Positions 1-13,486 of a stretch of DNA of 64,000 nucleotides are shown piece after piece. The notes beneath the pieces are model-generated. The model saw nothing but the letters and a program-made list of their open reading frames with translations, ran no database searches and was not told the DNA's origin. Numbering within the stretch: the stretch's first letter is position 1; each line of letters starts with the position of its first letter. The position numbers were made by a program, and so were the translations under genes. Source of the stretch: Odobenus rosmarus divergens. Taxonomy: Eukaryota; Chordata; Mammalia; Carnivora; Odobenidae. The stretch spans positions 2,272,392 to 2,336,391 of the forward strand of contig NW_004450303.1 of NCBI RefSeq assembly GCF_000321225.1, given 5' to 3'.

Positions 1-1195
1 CTGACACTTTTAGTCAGAATAACAAACACAAGACTTCTTTTACCTGGGCACAGAGAGGGAGGCACCCTCTGGGAGTGCTGGACCTTTTCTCAGCATTTAT
101 ACATAGAGGTTGTGAGCACCCTGAGTAATGTGATCTTTAAATATGATAGAAATAACGCAAAAAGATGAACATCAGGAGAAGAGTGTATCAAGGACAACTA
201 TCCACTTTGAGGGAGCCCATGGAATATTTAGAATGAATGATAATGTTAACATGAAAACACACTTGGGCAGAAAAAAAGGCCAAGAAGGAAAGGAACTTGA
301 AAATAACCCCTTTAAAAAAAAAAAAAAAGAAAGAAAATAACCCCTTTAGTTTCCTAGCAGTCTAAAAAAGGCACTGGACTGACAGTAAATAGAGTCATAG
401 TCCAGATCCCAACAATAATTCTGTGGTTTGTTGGAAACAATCCACTTATTAAACCTAGAAAATTCAAAAGGTTAAGTATGCCAACGTGTGTTCTTTTGTA
501 GATCCTGAGTTGTTGCCCAAAGTTATTTCAGAGGTACAAGCATCTGGTTGGTTGGTTTATTATTACAATAATGATACTAGTAGTAATAATGGCATTGCCA
601 AGTGTGCTAAACACTTTAGAAATGTTGGTTTACTGAATCTAAGCAACATTCTTTTATGAGGTAATTTTTCGGATGGGGGAACTGAACCTCAAAAAGATTA
701 GGTAACTTGGCCAAGATCGCACAGCTGAAACTGGAAAGCAAGACAAAACTATACTCTTAACTTATTGCCTCAATAAGCAGTAAAAGGAGTAGAATGAGAG
801 ATTGGTTAAATGGGCTTGTCAGAATAAATTTAAAGAAACCGTCAGAATAACAGGAAATAGATTGAGGAGGCACGAAAGAGAATGATGACTCTTAGGAGTC
901 ACAGAGAGTATGTGTGGTTCATTCACACTCAAATTATGGGCTACACCATCTGCCATTTATTCAGTTGTTAAATTCAAGTATACATGTACAGCAGTATCAG
1001 AATTGTTAACCTGCATCCTGTGATAAAAAATTTTATCAACTAGAGTACAATACTTAGGTATAGTGTCTTTTTGCCTTCGGTTTTATAGACTCTACTTCCA
1101 AAGTTACTTAGGTCAGCACCTTTCCCTTCACCACACCCTTCAGTGAGGTTGTTTTTTACATTTTAAATATAGTTAGGTTGTTTTGTCACATTCTG
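1..1195. other. Unassigned sequence with weak MIR-like patch
   Basis: No gene is supported. A short A-rich stretch lies near 313-330. Around 600-735 there is a weak resemblance to an antisense MIR (a fall-off of the pattern 'gaactgaacctcaaaaagattaggtaacttggcc' seen as scattered blocks), too diverged to bound. The short open frame at 143-340 is AT/A-rich and has no recognisable domain. Confidence 0.4.
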
Positions 1196-1199
1196 CATT

Positions 1200-1760
1200 C
1201 CATCCAGGGATACCTCAACCTCTTAATTTTTTTTTAATTTGCATGCATTAAGATTCAGTCTTTGTGCCATAAAGGTCTATGATGCTACTATACACATTGC
1301 GTCATTGCATAGCCATGATTATCACATTATGATACAGATAGTCTCACTGCCCCAAAATATCTCCTGTTCCTCATCTACTCAGCCTTACCCCTGACTGGAA
1401 CTCCTGGTACCACTGATTTTTTACCATTTCTAGTTTTACCTTTTCCAGACTCTTATATAATTGGAATCGTATAGTATGTAGACTGTATAGACTGGCTTCT
1501 TTCACTTAACAATATGTATTGAAGAGTCATCCTCATATTTTTATGGTTTGATAGTTTATTTCTTTTTATCACTGAATCATATTCCATTATATAGATATGC
1601 CAGGGTTTGTTTATCCTTTTACCTGTTAAAGGACATCTCAGTTACTTACAGTTTTCGCAGTTATGAATAGAAGTGCTATCTATATTTATGTGCAGGTTTT
1701 GTTTGGACATGAATTTTGAAATAAGTTGATCAATATCTTTTCGATATTTATTTTTCAGTT
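1200..1760 (-). mobile_element. Ancient L1 3'-end fragment (L1M class)
   Basis: The sequence reads as the reverse complement of an old mammalian L1 3' region. It has the typical antisense run of blocks such as 'cttatataattggaatcgta', 'ttcacttaacaatatgta' and 'gaatcatattccattatat'. It is 5'-truncated and has no coding remnant long enough to use. The right side abuts AT-rich sequence before the SINE at 1819. Confidence 0.65.
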
Positions 1761-1818
1761 TGTAATTGTTGGTTTGTAATCATCTAGCTTTTATATGGCT
1801 TCTCAAATATAGTTATTT

Positions 1819-2004
1819 GTTTATTTATTTGTTAAGATTTTATTTATTTATTTGACAGAGAGAGAGCACAAGCAGGGGGAACAGAAGAGGGAGAAGCAGG
1901 CTTCCCACTGAGCAGGGAGCCTGATGTGGGGTTTGATCCCAGAACCCTGGGATCATGACCTGAGCAGAAGGCAGACGTTTAACCAACTGAGCCACCCAGG
2001 CACC
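1819..2004 (-). mobile_element. CAN-SINE (SINEC), antisense
   Basis: A tRNA-derived carnivore SINE in reverse orientation: a T-rich tail, 'aagattttatttatttatttgacag', a purine-rich body, and a tRNA-like head ending 'gagccacccaggcacc'. It is flanked by a perfect 18-bp TSD, tctcaaatatagttattt, at 1801-1818 and 2005-2022. The intact TSD indicates a fairly recent insertion. Confidence 0.96.
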
Positions 2005-2029
2005 TCTCAAATATAGTTATTTAAAAAGC

Positions 2030-4790
2030 AATGAACAGTTGCACATAAAAAATCTGTTCAGACTCAGGTACCATCTTTTATAAAAGTATAAATAATAACC
2101 CCATAAATATTTTATGGAATAAGAAAACTTTAAATATAGGGCAATTTAGAACTATTTACATTTAATGTTTTTTGAAATATGAGCAGACCTGTGGTCTGCC
2201 AAGGCCATTTCTTTCATATCACAAACAGGGAATTTATAGGTGTTGAATTAGCTGCAAAATATTCCTTTTATTGCTCCCTCACTAACAAAACATGTTAAAA
2301 ATTACATGTTTGGAAATCCAAATACAAGGCTTTACAACTTGAAGTAATAAATACAACACCGTATTAGATTAAGTAAACCCAGCTTCCTTTACATGTATCC
2401 ATGTCAGATAGGACACATGAAGTACCAAGAAATAACAAGCACTGGGAATATTTTCCCTGGACATTTCATTTTTAACACATGACATATTTTACATACAGCA
2501 ATCCTATTAAAACATAACTTGTGATTCCATAGGATATGGGTATACATTACAGCAGGAGACACGTATATTCATTAGAAGTCTAAAACATGGTAGAAATTCT
2601 ACCAAAGAAAAAGAAAAAAAGTCTTTCTAAAACACCGTCGTCTATTAAATTGCAAGTTAGTCTTTGCCTTTAATACTAGTATTGAAAGATGGTTTCTTCT
2701 TTGGAGATGAATTAACAAATATTGCCCCCACATTGTTACCACCTTACAGAATTTTCACTGTATTTTCCCACAGTGTCCAAGTGGCTTATGCTGATTGGTC
2801 TAGCAAAGCTCGAGTATAAAAATCTTGGCATCAAGAAAGCTTTAACATTGAATGTTATGTTTTATTTTGTGTATTTAGTTACCTGACATAAAATATTTGA
2901 AAAACTGGAGAAGGCCAAGTACCAGTGAGAATGAGGGGCTTAAGAATATACTAGGTCAATACGTGACTTTTTTAGTATCAGAAGATTAATGATTCTAAAG
3001 CCATGTTGTCAAATGCTGGCATTTCCTGACCTAAAAGGTTCTGGGATTTCTCTCTTAGGAGCTTGACTCACTGAGAGATGAGGACTGGTTTACCAAGAAG
3101 CCTGGAGGATTTTAGGGCTTTAGTTCAGTGGAAGGAATTTAAGAGAGAATTCTTGGGAGTCTGATTCTCTCTGAAGCAGAACATACCTTATGATGTATTA
3201 CATGGGGGCTTCTGTAGATAGACCATGACCCTTTTAATGTACAAAAAATAAAACAGGAAAAAATCTTTCTCTTTCTTTCATTTTCTCTTCCCCATGTAAC
3301 AGGGGGCCTTCAGATGCTTAGTTACCTCCAAAGTCCTAGAATCTCTTTCTACCCTTTGTTGCCATTAAAATTTATAAATGATAGGTTCCAGATACTCCCA
3401 CGTTTTAGCTACCTCTCAAATAGGGTCAAACTATTTATAACCAATAATTTTTAAGTGTTCCAGCTTCCCAGAAACATTCACAGTGATTTGAAACTTTGTT
3501 TGTTCCTTTGTTTGTTTAGGTGGAGAAGCAGCAAGACAGAATAAGACATTTATTCCCTGGATCTTCTTTAATAGTTCCCTGAATACTCTTAATTATGCCA
3601 ATATGAGGTCAGTCAGTACACACGTCTCTGAGGGAAGGAAATTTACAGAGATTGTTCTTCCCAGTATCCCCCTGATATGCCAAATTAAACTCACCAAAGG
3701 CCAAAGATCCTCCAGGAAGAAAGGAATTAAGACCCTATCCCCTGTCCTTTGGACATTAGAGCTTTCTGAAGGGCTGAGAAAACCCTGACAGAGGTCCCCT
3801 GGTAGCAAAACCCACTGAAGTTCCCCCAAGAAGAAAGAGGGAGTCTGGCATAGTGACTTAGGCTCAACACCAGGGCCCAGAGGTTTGTGGGGACAGGGTG
3901 TTCTAGATACAGAGCGTAGCTGTGGTTAGAAACCCAATTATACCTGGCCACTTTGGCAAAGCTGTAATGTCTGGGGAACAGTGGCTGATTCTGTGAGTGT
4001 AAAACCAGTGAGCTTTGGGAGTCCGTGTCCTCAGTGTCACTCTGCTGCCCATGCAGGGTTCTACAGCTGACAGGACATCCTTATAAGCAAGTCAAGGACA
4101 CATTGGAGGCTCAGAAATGAGTTTTCAACAATGACACAGTGTAGAAGTAATTAAAATCAGAACTTTAAATGGACTGATTAGTTCTTCCCATGTGGAACTT
4201 TGAAACAATACTGCTGCCTTTGGACTAAGTAGCTTCCCAGGGTTCCTGGACAGTTTGAGGAATGGTGAGCGCTTGAGAGAGGGAGATTACCTACAATATG
4301 GAGGAATGGAGGCTTAAGCAAGTAATTAGAAAAATAAAGAAGATGCCCAATTTGGCAATCCAAACTGATGGAGGTCATGCAGATTACATGTAATATTAGT
4401 TTATCGTGAATTTCCAAGAGATGAAGGGTTTGTCAAATTTATTTAACCACCAAACATTTTTTCCCCTTAACCAAGCATCTTGAGGGACTAGATTCCAAGG
4501 AACACTTGGACAATGCTTCTCAAATGGTAGAATTTTAGATACTAAATCGTGACCAAGGAGCAGCACACCTGGGACAAGGACCTTTGCCTGACGAGTTCCA
4601 CAGTTCTGTGATGCTAATGACAATATTCTAGTAACTCAGACTCAAGGAGGGCAGAGTGCACAGAGAGGGGGTGCTGAAACGAAAGCACAGCTTTCTCCTT
4701 GACTCCATCTATCCTTTGCCTTTGTATAATGACCACCACTGCCATCTCTTGTTGGCTCCATGAGTAAGGACTTTTGTTTTATTGTGTTAA
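2030..4790. other. Unassigned, no gene seen
   Basis: About 2.7 kb with no recognised coding sequence, retrocopy or clear repeat. Short open frames near 3.6-4.6 kb lie on both strands, overlap each other and show no family motif. The stretch is moderately AT-rich and may be unique sequence or very old repeats. Confidence 0.4.
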
Positions 4791-4862
4791 GTATCCTCAG
4801 TGCCTAGAGCTCCGCTTGGTACCATGTAGGTGTTTAATAGCTATTTGTTGAATGAACGAACT
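4790..4862 (+). repeat. MIR/L2-type remnant
   Basis: The block 'agtgcctagagctccgcttgg', followed by a 'aggtgtttaatagctatttg' and 'ttgaatgaacgaa' ending, matches the common mammalian MIR/L2 3' pattern (…tgctcaataaatatttgttgaatgaatga). Only the end of the element is recognisable. Confidence 0.5.
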
Positions 4863-4909
4863 TCTGGCCTTCACTGACCTGGCAAAGTTATCAAAAACCT
4901 AACATGGCC

Positions 4910-5101
4910 AGGATGCCTAGGTGGCTCAGTCATGAAGTGTCTGCCTTCGGCTCAGGTCAGGATCCCAGGGTCCTGGGATCAAGCCCCGCATGGGGCTCCC
5001 TGCTCGGTGGAAAGCCTGCTTCTCCCTCTCCCACTCCCCCTGCTTGTGCTCTCTCTCTCTCCCTGACAAATAAATAAATATTAAAAAAAAAAACCAACAA
5101 A
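4910..5101 (+). mobile_element. CAN-SINE (SINEC), sense
   Basis: The head 'ggatgcctaggtggctcag' runs through the 'ggctcaggtcaggatcccag' body and a CT-rich stretch to an 'aaataaataaatattaaaa' tail. TSDs cctaacatggcc (4898-4909) and cttaacatggcc (5102-5113) differ at one base, consistent with moderate age. Confidence 0.95.
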
Positions 5102-5114
5102 CTTAACATGGCCT

Positions 5115-6490
5115 TTTTTTCTTTTGCATAGTTTATACCTTGCAGCTGCAGAGCAGATCCTTCTGAAAATTCAGGAAGTCTGAAAAGAGTAATGATTGGG
5201 AAAGCTTGACAGGGTTTGGTAGGCCCAATTCTCTGAAACAAATGGAAAATAACATTTCATCTATAAAACAAATGAAACCCATATTTGCCCAAGTCAAACC
5301 AACCTGGGATTGGGGGCAGGGGTACAATGAAGCCATTTCAAACCCCACCAGCTGAATCACTATTCTCCAGCTCCACTCTGTGCCCAATCTAAGGGCGATT
5401 TGTAACATATTTAAAAACTGTAAGTTTTATAAATAAAGTCAATTCAATAAATCAGCATATAGGTAAAAAATTTAAAATGTTTCCTTTCTATTCTCTAAAT
5501 TATCATGAAACTACTTACCATGTGGTATAAGGCAAAATGGTCATCAAATCTTTCTAATGATTTCTTAAGTCATTATTGTTTTTTAGAAATTACTTCTGTG
5601 GTCTTATGTTTGATAAGCTCTCATGAAACTAAATGTTGCCTGTCTCTAAGCTAAAGTTTTACGGAGGAAACAGCACCAGACTCTTTCATTGATTCCTCAT
5701 GAAACTGATGGTCGTTCAATCTCGTACCAGGCACTTGCTGTAGTGTGAGGGTGACTGGGTGGACTGCCCTTCATGTTCTAGATGCTAGTGCTTCTCACAG
5801 AGCCAAACCTGGGGGACTTTTGCTTGTGCCCCCCACTTACAAAACTGCTCCCAGCAGGCCGGTCCCACACTCCTGCCAACGCTGGGCCCCTCCTGAGCAG
5901 CAGACAGAGACCAGAGTCCCCCCAGACACCACCTTGGTCTGCTCAACTCATGCGCCAACGTCCAGAGGCACTAATCCCATTACCACCTACTTAGTGGCCA
6001 TCGGATCATGTCATTCGGTGACGTGCGGTCTAATGTAAGCTATTTACCAACCATTAGGGCAGTATTTCAATATTTTAACCTGTTAGAATGCTATGCCAGT
6101 ATGTATTAGCTGAATATCAGCCATGGCCCAGTTTCTTCCGAGTAGTTCAGAAAATCTCGAATGTTTCTCTCTATCTCAAGATAGCTGCCATTTCTTATTC
6201 AGTCTCTCACTGCCATAAAATGACTCCCATATTCATGTATTGATTCCTGGAAGCAACTACTGATTTTTGCTTCATCTCTTAAAGTCACTCAAGTGGTGTT
6301 GCTCTTGCCAATGCTCTATCTCTGAGCCAACGCTGGAGAAAATTCCCTTCATTGGCCTGAGTTGCCCAAGGTTACCAAACTAAGGCTGCCTTACTCCCTT
6401 TGTGACTTAGTCCTATTACAACCCAGGGTCTCTGGATAACTATATCATACCATCATACCATCCTCAGTTTGCTGTTGCCTCCCGTAGCTC
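5115..6490. other. Unassigned, no gene seen
   Basis: No feature is supported. Two overlapping frames at 5745-6038 and 5782-5994 are open because the local sequence is GC-richer, not because of any recognisable protein. Their translations have no conserved motif. Confidence 0.4.
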
Positions 6491-6494
6491 ACCA

Positions 6495-7415
6495 TCTTCT
6501 TTTCTGTTTTATTGAGATATAATTGACATATATCACTGTATAAGTTTAAGATGTATAGTATAATGACTTACATTTATTGTAAAATGTTTGCTACAATAAG
6601 GTTCGTTAACATGCATTGTCTCATATAGATAAAAAAAAGAAAAAAACATTTTCATTGTGATGAGAACTCTTAGGGTCTACTCTCTTAACAACCTTCAAAT
6701 ATATCATGCAGCAGTGTATTGTGATCAGGTACCTTACATTCGCACTACTTAGTTTTCTTGTAACTGAGGGTTTGTACCTTTTGACCACCTTTATCCAGTT
6801 CTTCCACCCCACAGCCCCCACCTCTGGTAACCACAAGTCTGATCTCTTTTTCTACGAGTTTGGTGTTTTATTTCTTTTTTAAGATTCCACATATAAGTGA
6901 AATCATACAGTATTTGCCTTTTTCTGTCCAACTCATGTCACTGACGATAATGCCTTCAAGTTCCATCTATATAGTCACAAATGGCAGGATTTCCTTCCTT
7001 TTATTTATGGATAAATATTCAATCTACAGCTTCTTTATCCCTTCATCTGCCTATAGACGTGTTGTTTCTGGGTCTTGACTATTGTAAATAGTGCTATGAA
7101 TATAGGGGTGCAGATATCTATTTGCCATACTGTTTTCATTTCCCTTCCGTATATTCCCAGAAGTGGAATTGTTAGATCATATGGTATTCTTATTTTTATG
7201 GAACTAAAAGTAGAAATTTGCCCATTTTTTAAATTGGATTATTTGTTTTTGGGGTTTTTTTGCTATTGAGTTGTATGAGTTCTTTATATATTTTAGATAT
7301 CAAATATATGATTTACAAATGTTTTTTCCATTCTGTAGGTTATAATCATTTCTTTTGTTGTGCAGCCTATAGATTTTGACACTCTTTTGTCCCAGATAAT
7401 TTTTTCCCCCAATAG
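6495..7415 (-). mobile_element. L1 3' end and ORF2 C-terminal remnant
   Basis: The antisense L1 3' UTR is recognisable from 'gttttattgagatataattgacatat' onward. It is followed by the 'ttccatctatatagtcacaaatggcaggattt' type block and the reverse complement of the ORF2 C-terminus ('gaagtggaattgttagatcat'). It is 5'-truncated near 7.4 kb. No TSD was found. Confidence 0.8.
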
Positions 7416-7424
7416 CTTGAGAGC

Positions 7425-10400
7425 TTAGGAAGAGATCTTTGATCCCCAGTGGTATAGGAGAATTGTTCTCAACATAGCTGGGCCTCAGAAGCAGTCAGTT
7501 AGTTGTGTGGGACCAAGGCATGAAGACTGAAAACTCCATAGGTCAGTTGGATCTGCAACCAGGGTTGGGAACCCTTAGCTTAAGGGGTCTGTTTTGGCTC
7601 CAAAGCAAGTACTCACTTTTCCCCTCCATTTATTAGGCCCACTGCCAGATGTACCCTCATGGCTCAACAGGATTAATTCTTAGAAAATTCATAAATAGTT
7701 TGGTTGTTACTTTGAGATTCCTGCCATTCTGTGAACCCCTCCTCTGAACAGTGATGCACAATTTCCTTTAGGTTAATTCCATAAGTTGCATTTCAAGAAA
7801 AAAAAAGAAAGAAAGAAAGAAAAGAAAAAAAGCCTTGACATCACAAGGAAACCACTTTTAGTTGCTCCATTTCCTGGAGCCTACAGCTGGCAAAATGCCT
7901 GGGACAAGATGTATTCAAGTCAAAGCAGAGCTGTGTTAGGAGAAACAGATGGCCCACCTAAGGTGAAAAAATTACTTTCTTGGGGGAAAAGGCAGGGTGG
8001 TTTATTCATCTCTTCCTCTAGGAAGGCAGGAATGTGTGGAGGCTAAATAAACAAAACTCATTACAAACGCATTCCACAGATGAACGGAATAAATGGCGCT
8101 GAACAAGCCTATGGGAGGCATCTTCCTGCCCCCAGGCAGGTTGTAGGAGCTTGTCACATGTATATTCAAGTGCCTCCAGCACTTGAAAATCATTCTGTCA
8201 GAGGAAGTAATAAGAACCAACACGTAATTGAAGAGACAGCCCATCAGTAACCCTCTCTGAGAGCTGGTAATGAGGTACTGACTGAGAAGACTGGGGATAG
8301 TCCAGATGAGCCAGATACTGGTTCAGGAAAATGACTGGATATAGAACAGAGCAGTGAGAATTGGGTTGTGCTCCTTTTGAAGAAAACTGGGATTAATTTG
8401 GCTAGAGGGGTGGTAGATAGGTCATTTGCATTTGTTTAGAATAGGGGAGACTAGGCAGTGAGAATTTGTTGCTGATCATTTCACATTTTCCAGAGGAGAG
8501 AGACACATTTCCTGGAGGTTACCAGTGTTCAGATCACCTAGAAAGCACATTCCCCTCAGAAGATTTTTCTAATACCCGGATGAAACACTCCTTAAGTTTA
8601 TCCAACTCTTTTGTTCTAAATGTTTATTCAACAAGGAACATTCTGATTATGAATTCCGTTTCTCAGTTACCCTCATAATGGGCAGGATTGAGGGAACAAG
8701 TTTGGAGGTCCCTGGAGAAATTTATTATACACCTGTTACAAATAAATACATTTGTGTTTTGTTTGATATGTCAATCTTTTGAGGGTTTGGTTAGCATAAG
8801 TTAGTTCTGCAACCTAATTTCCTAACAATATAAACAAAATCCACTCTTTCGACCTACACAGCTGAATATCAGACCCCACAACACTGTGACCACTGCCCCG
8901 TATTGCCATCCCGTAGGCTACATCCAAGCAGCCCTGGGCCTTCTTCTGTAACATCGGTGCCTCTCTTTAGATTCAACACAAATCATCCCCGAAAGTTGTC
9001 TTCTTACTTGCTTCTTTAAAATCAGCAGAAGATAATTCTAAATTATGTTCTCTGTAATGCATTCTAGTGTCTCATAGCCCTGGACCTTAGGAAACAAGTC
9101 ATATCTATGACCATGTAGTTTCACCAAGTACACTGTTACCACATAGTTTTATCAAATAGCAAACTTACAGCTCCTGTGGTCCTTGCTGTTCTTTTCTTCT
9201 TGGAGGGATGGGCCATAGTGAGGCCACAAGATGATGTTCCGAAGGTCCTTCAACAAGGGGTGGGAAAGGAAGGAGTACACTACCAAACACAGTTCCTACC
9301 CAGACCCCCTCATGTGATTAAATAAAAGGGACTAGTAATTTGAAAGAGAACGTAATTGGGTTAAATGAAGAAAACATAGAGTGTTCTCATACAAAAGAGC
9401 AAAACTTGAAGTGTACTTCTTTCTGTCAGCGGTGTTCAAGGTAACTGTAGGAGAATGTGGAGCTTTGCCCCTTTCTCCCCATCAGAGAGAATGTGTATTT
9501 CTATGACTTACCTTGGCATTCTCATCCCTGACTCTTATACTGGTGGAGCACCATCACTTCAAGTACTCTTGCTTAGTTGTCTCCCTCCTAGGGAGCAAAT
9601 GGTTAGCACTGTGTACCCCCTTGGTGGATACTGCACACTTGTTTGCTGTAGGGCATTTGTCCATTGTCTTTTGGTGATAAATAATTTTTGCCCATCTCCA
9701 AAATGAGACGGAAGCAGCAATGACCCAAATCTGGAAATTATCTATTAGTCTTACATCCCAGAAATTATCCTGTGTTCCTTGAAAAAAAGCAAACTGTCTT
9801 CCCTTTAAATGCAAAATAGAAATACTAATGTTGCCCATTAATTTCTTCTTCTCCCATATTGGAGAGTTGGCTGAAGGACTAATGATGACAACTATTGTAA
9901 AAATTCTCTCAAAATATTCATCTCATAAATAATATAAGAGATATATTCACTGCAACTGAGATTTATAAGGGTTTTGTGAGGTGACAAAATGGGGTTTGCA
10001 ATTCAGGATATTTATTGCTCCCAGGGGCAATGGCTAATCTCTTATGAAGCAAAGTTTCAGTTGGGTAGAGATTGAGCAATTAGAACACAGAGGTATTGTG
10101 TAACTCTGTCTTCCTCTTTACTGTGGAAAAGTGAATATCTTAAGTCTCAAGCTATAGGCCAGCTTAATAGATTTAATTTTTGAGTATTTTGTATCATGAG
10201 AACTCAGAATTTCTTATAAAAAGTGGCTACAGACAATCAAGGCCATTATATGTCTCTGTGCTGATATTGAATTTATCTGACAGAGTTCACATAAGAACAC
10301 CCTAATAGTTTTTTTCTTTAAAGGGAAGGAGAATTGAAATTTACTGATTATTTACCCTGTAGCCGCACTGCCTTTATTGACAAATCTCTGAGACTGATAC

Positions 10401-10670
10401 TAGTTCTCTTATGTTACAAATGGGATTGAGACTCAGAGAGATTAAGCAATTTATTGAAGACAATAGAGTACCTTAGAAGCCTAAATGAACATGTTCTCTT
10501 CTGGTCGATTTTATACAGAAGTGAAGTGATAATACTGTAGAGTTGGACTTTAGGATTTAAACCCAGTCTCTCTCACCCCCAAACCATTGCTGTTTTCACT
10601 GTACCATGTTGCCACATTAACATTCAAGAAGCTAGAAAATTGCCACAGAGTTCGTTTGTTCTTTCTTTCT
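7425..10670. other. Unassigned, weak MIR at about 10.4 kb
   Basis: About 3.2 kb without a supported gene. There is a small (GAAA)n tract at 7797-7830. Near 10400-10480 a block with 'ttgagactcagagagattaag' resembles the MIR core in antisense. Open frames at 7786-8046, 9455-9706 and 9554-9838 have no family motif and overlap on opposite strands. Confidence 0.4.
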
Positions 10671-11253
10671 TGCATTTTACTGCTTTTTTTTCAATTTTTT
10701 TTTTTTGTGGTAAAATACACAACATACAATTTACCACCTTAACCATTTTGAAGGGTGTAGTTCAATGGTATTAGATATATTCATAATGTGAAACCATCAC
10801 CACCATCCATCTTCATAACTTTTTTCATCTTATAAAACTGAAATTTTATTTCCATTGAACAATAACAGCCCATTCCTGCCCCCCTCCACACTCCTTGGCA
10901 ACCATGATTGTATTTTGTGTTTCTATGAATTTGACTAATCTAAGAACCTCATATAAGTGCAATCATACATATTTGTCTTTTTGTGACTGCCTTATTTTGG
11001 CAGTCTTCAAAGTTCATGCACGTTGTAGTATATTGTAGAATTTCTTTCATTTTTAAATCTGAATAATATTCAGTGTATACATACACTACATTTTGCTTAT
11101 CCGTTCACTTGTTGATGGACTTTTGGATTTTATCTATTGTGAATAATGCTGCGAGGAACATGGGTATACAAATATTTCTTTGAGACCCTGCTTTCAATTT
11201 TCTTAGGTATATACCTGGAAGTAGAATCGTTGGATCATATTATAATTCTATTT

Positions 11254-12834
11254 TTAATTTTTGAGGAACCTCCATACTGTTTTCCACAGTGGCTGTCCCA
11301 TCTTATATTCCCACCAACAGAGCACAAAGGTTCCAATTTCTCTACATCCTTGCCAATAGTTGGTTGGTTTTTTTTTCATAGTAGCTACCTTAATGGGTAT
11401 GAGGTGGTATCTCACTGTAGTTTTGCTTTGCATTTCCCTAATGATTAGTGATGTTGAACATCTTTTCATGTACTTACTGGCCATTTGTACATCTTTGGAG
11501 AAATGTCTATTTAAGTCCTTTGCCAATTTTTGATTGGATTGTTTTTGTGTTGTTGAGTTTTAGGAGTTGAGTTCTGGATATTAATCCAGTTATTAATCAG
11601 ATATATTATTTGCAAATATTTTCTTCCATTCTGTGGGTTGCCTTTTTACTCTGTTGATGGTGTCTTTTGATGTACAAAATTGTTTAGTTTTCATGAAGTC
11701 CAATATGGTATCACATTTAAGAAATCATTGACAAATCCAATGTTGTGAAGCTTTTGATTGTTTTCTTCATAGAGTTTTATGTTTTAGGTCTTACATTTAG
11801 GTCTTTAATCCATTTTGAGTTAATTTTTTATATATAATATTGGTAAGAATCCAACTCCATTCTTTTACATGTGGATATTCAGTTTTCCCAGCACTATTTG
11901 AAGTCTGTACTTTCTCCATTGAATGGTCTTGGCAGCCTTATTAAAAATTAGTTGACTATATATACAAGGGTTTATTCTATTTCATTGGCATATATGTCTG
12001 TCTTTCTGATAGTACCATACTGTTTTGATTACTGTAGCTTGGTAGTAAGTTTTGAAATCAGGAAGTGTGAGTCCTCCAGTTTGTTCTTTTTCAAGAGTGT
12101 TTTGGCTACTCAGGGTCTCTTGAGATTCTGTATGAATTTTAGAATGGGCTTTTCTATTTCTGCAAAAAAAAATGTCATTGGGATTTTGATAGGAATCACA
12201 TTTAATCTGTAGATTGCTTTGGGTATTGACATTTTAACAATATTAGGTCTTCCAATCCATGAACATGGGATGTGTTTCCACTTATTTGTCTTCTTTAATT
12301 TTTTTCAACAGTGTTTTATATTTTTCATTGTACAAGTCTTTTCCTTCCTTGGTTAGCTTAATTCCAAAGTATTTTATTCCTTTTCATGCTATTATAAGTG
12401 GAATTGTTTTGTAATATTCTGTTCAGGTTGTTCATTGCTAGTATATAGAAATGCAACTAATTTTTGTGTGTTGACTTTGTATCCTGCTATTTTGCTAAGT
12501 TTATTCATTGTAATAGCTTTTTTTCTTATATGTGTGTGTAATCTTTAAGGTTTTCTACATATCAGATCATGTCATCTACAGAGACATTTTTCTTCTTCTT
12601 TTCCAACTTAGATGCCTTTTACTTATTTTTCTTGCCTAATTGCTCTGACTAGGACTTTCAGTACTATGTAGGGCAGAGGTGGTGAAAGCAGGTATTCTTG
12701 CCTTTTTCCTGATCTTAGAGGAAAAACTTTTAATCGTTCACCATTGAGTATGAGGTTTACTGTGTGTTTTTCATATATAGTTTCTACTGTGTTGAGGTAG
12801 TTTCTTTCTATCTCTATGTCTTTGGAGGGGGTTA

Positions 12835-12865
<31 letters not shown>

Positions 12866-13486
12866 GGTGTTTTTTTACCCTGAAATGTTAAATTTTTGTT
12901 AGGTACCTTTTTTTTGGCATCAATTGAGATGATCATATCCTACCCCCCAAACCCTTTATTCTGTTAATGTGATGTATTATACTGACTGTTTTTTTGTATG
13001 TTGAACCATCCTTACATTCCAGGAATAAATCCCTTTTGGTCATGGTGCATAATCCTGATAATATACTGTTGAATTTGATTTGCTAGTGTTTTGTTGAGGA
13101 TTTTTGCATCAATGTTCACAAGAGCTATTAGTCTGTATTTTTCTTTTAGTGTCTTTGTCTGATTTTGGTATGTGGATAATTCTGGCTTCATAGAATGAAT
13201 GAAAAAGTGTTTCCTTCTCTTCAATTTCTTGGAAAATTTGAGAAAAGATTGGTATTAGTTCTTTAAATGTTTGGTAGAATTCACCAGTAAGGCAACTGAG
13301 TCCAGGGCTTCTCTTTGTTAAGAGGTTTTTTATTGTTAATTCAATCTCCTTACTAGTTACAGGTTTATTCAGATTTTCTATTTCTTTGTGATTTAGTCTT
13401 GGTTGGTTTTGCATTTCCAGGAATTTGTACATTTCATCTAGGTTATGCAATATGTTGGCATACAATTGTTCATAGTACTCTCTCAT
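11254..13486 (-). pseudogene. L1 ORF2 remnant (reverse transcriptase and C-terminal region)
   Basis: Reading the minus strand, 13109-13486 encodes the start of the L1 reverse transcriptase region, with MREYYEQLYAN, an NLDEM-like segment, '[20 protein letters not shown]' and a downstream 'IPKSDKDT' block. The overlapping frame at 13012-13224 carries '[17 protein letters not shown]' and '[11 protein letters not shown]'. At 11254-11526 the frame has '[20 protein letters not shown]', '[17 protein letters not shown]' and '[12 protein letters not shown]', the ORF2 C-terminus. Frame changes between these blocks and internal stops make it non-functional. Confidence 0.9.

Noticed and set aside
5745..6038. 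97-codon plus-strand frame
   Set aside because: A second frame over the same bases is also open. The composition explains it and no family is recognised.
7797..7830. Possible retrocopy polyA tail ((GAAA)n)
   Set aside because: No upstream coding or UTR-like sequence and no TSD. Treated as a simple repeat.
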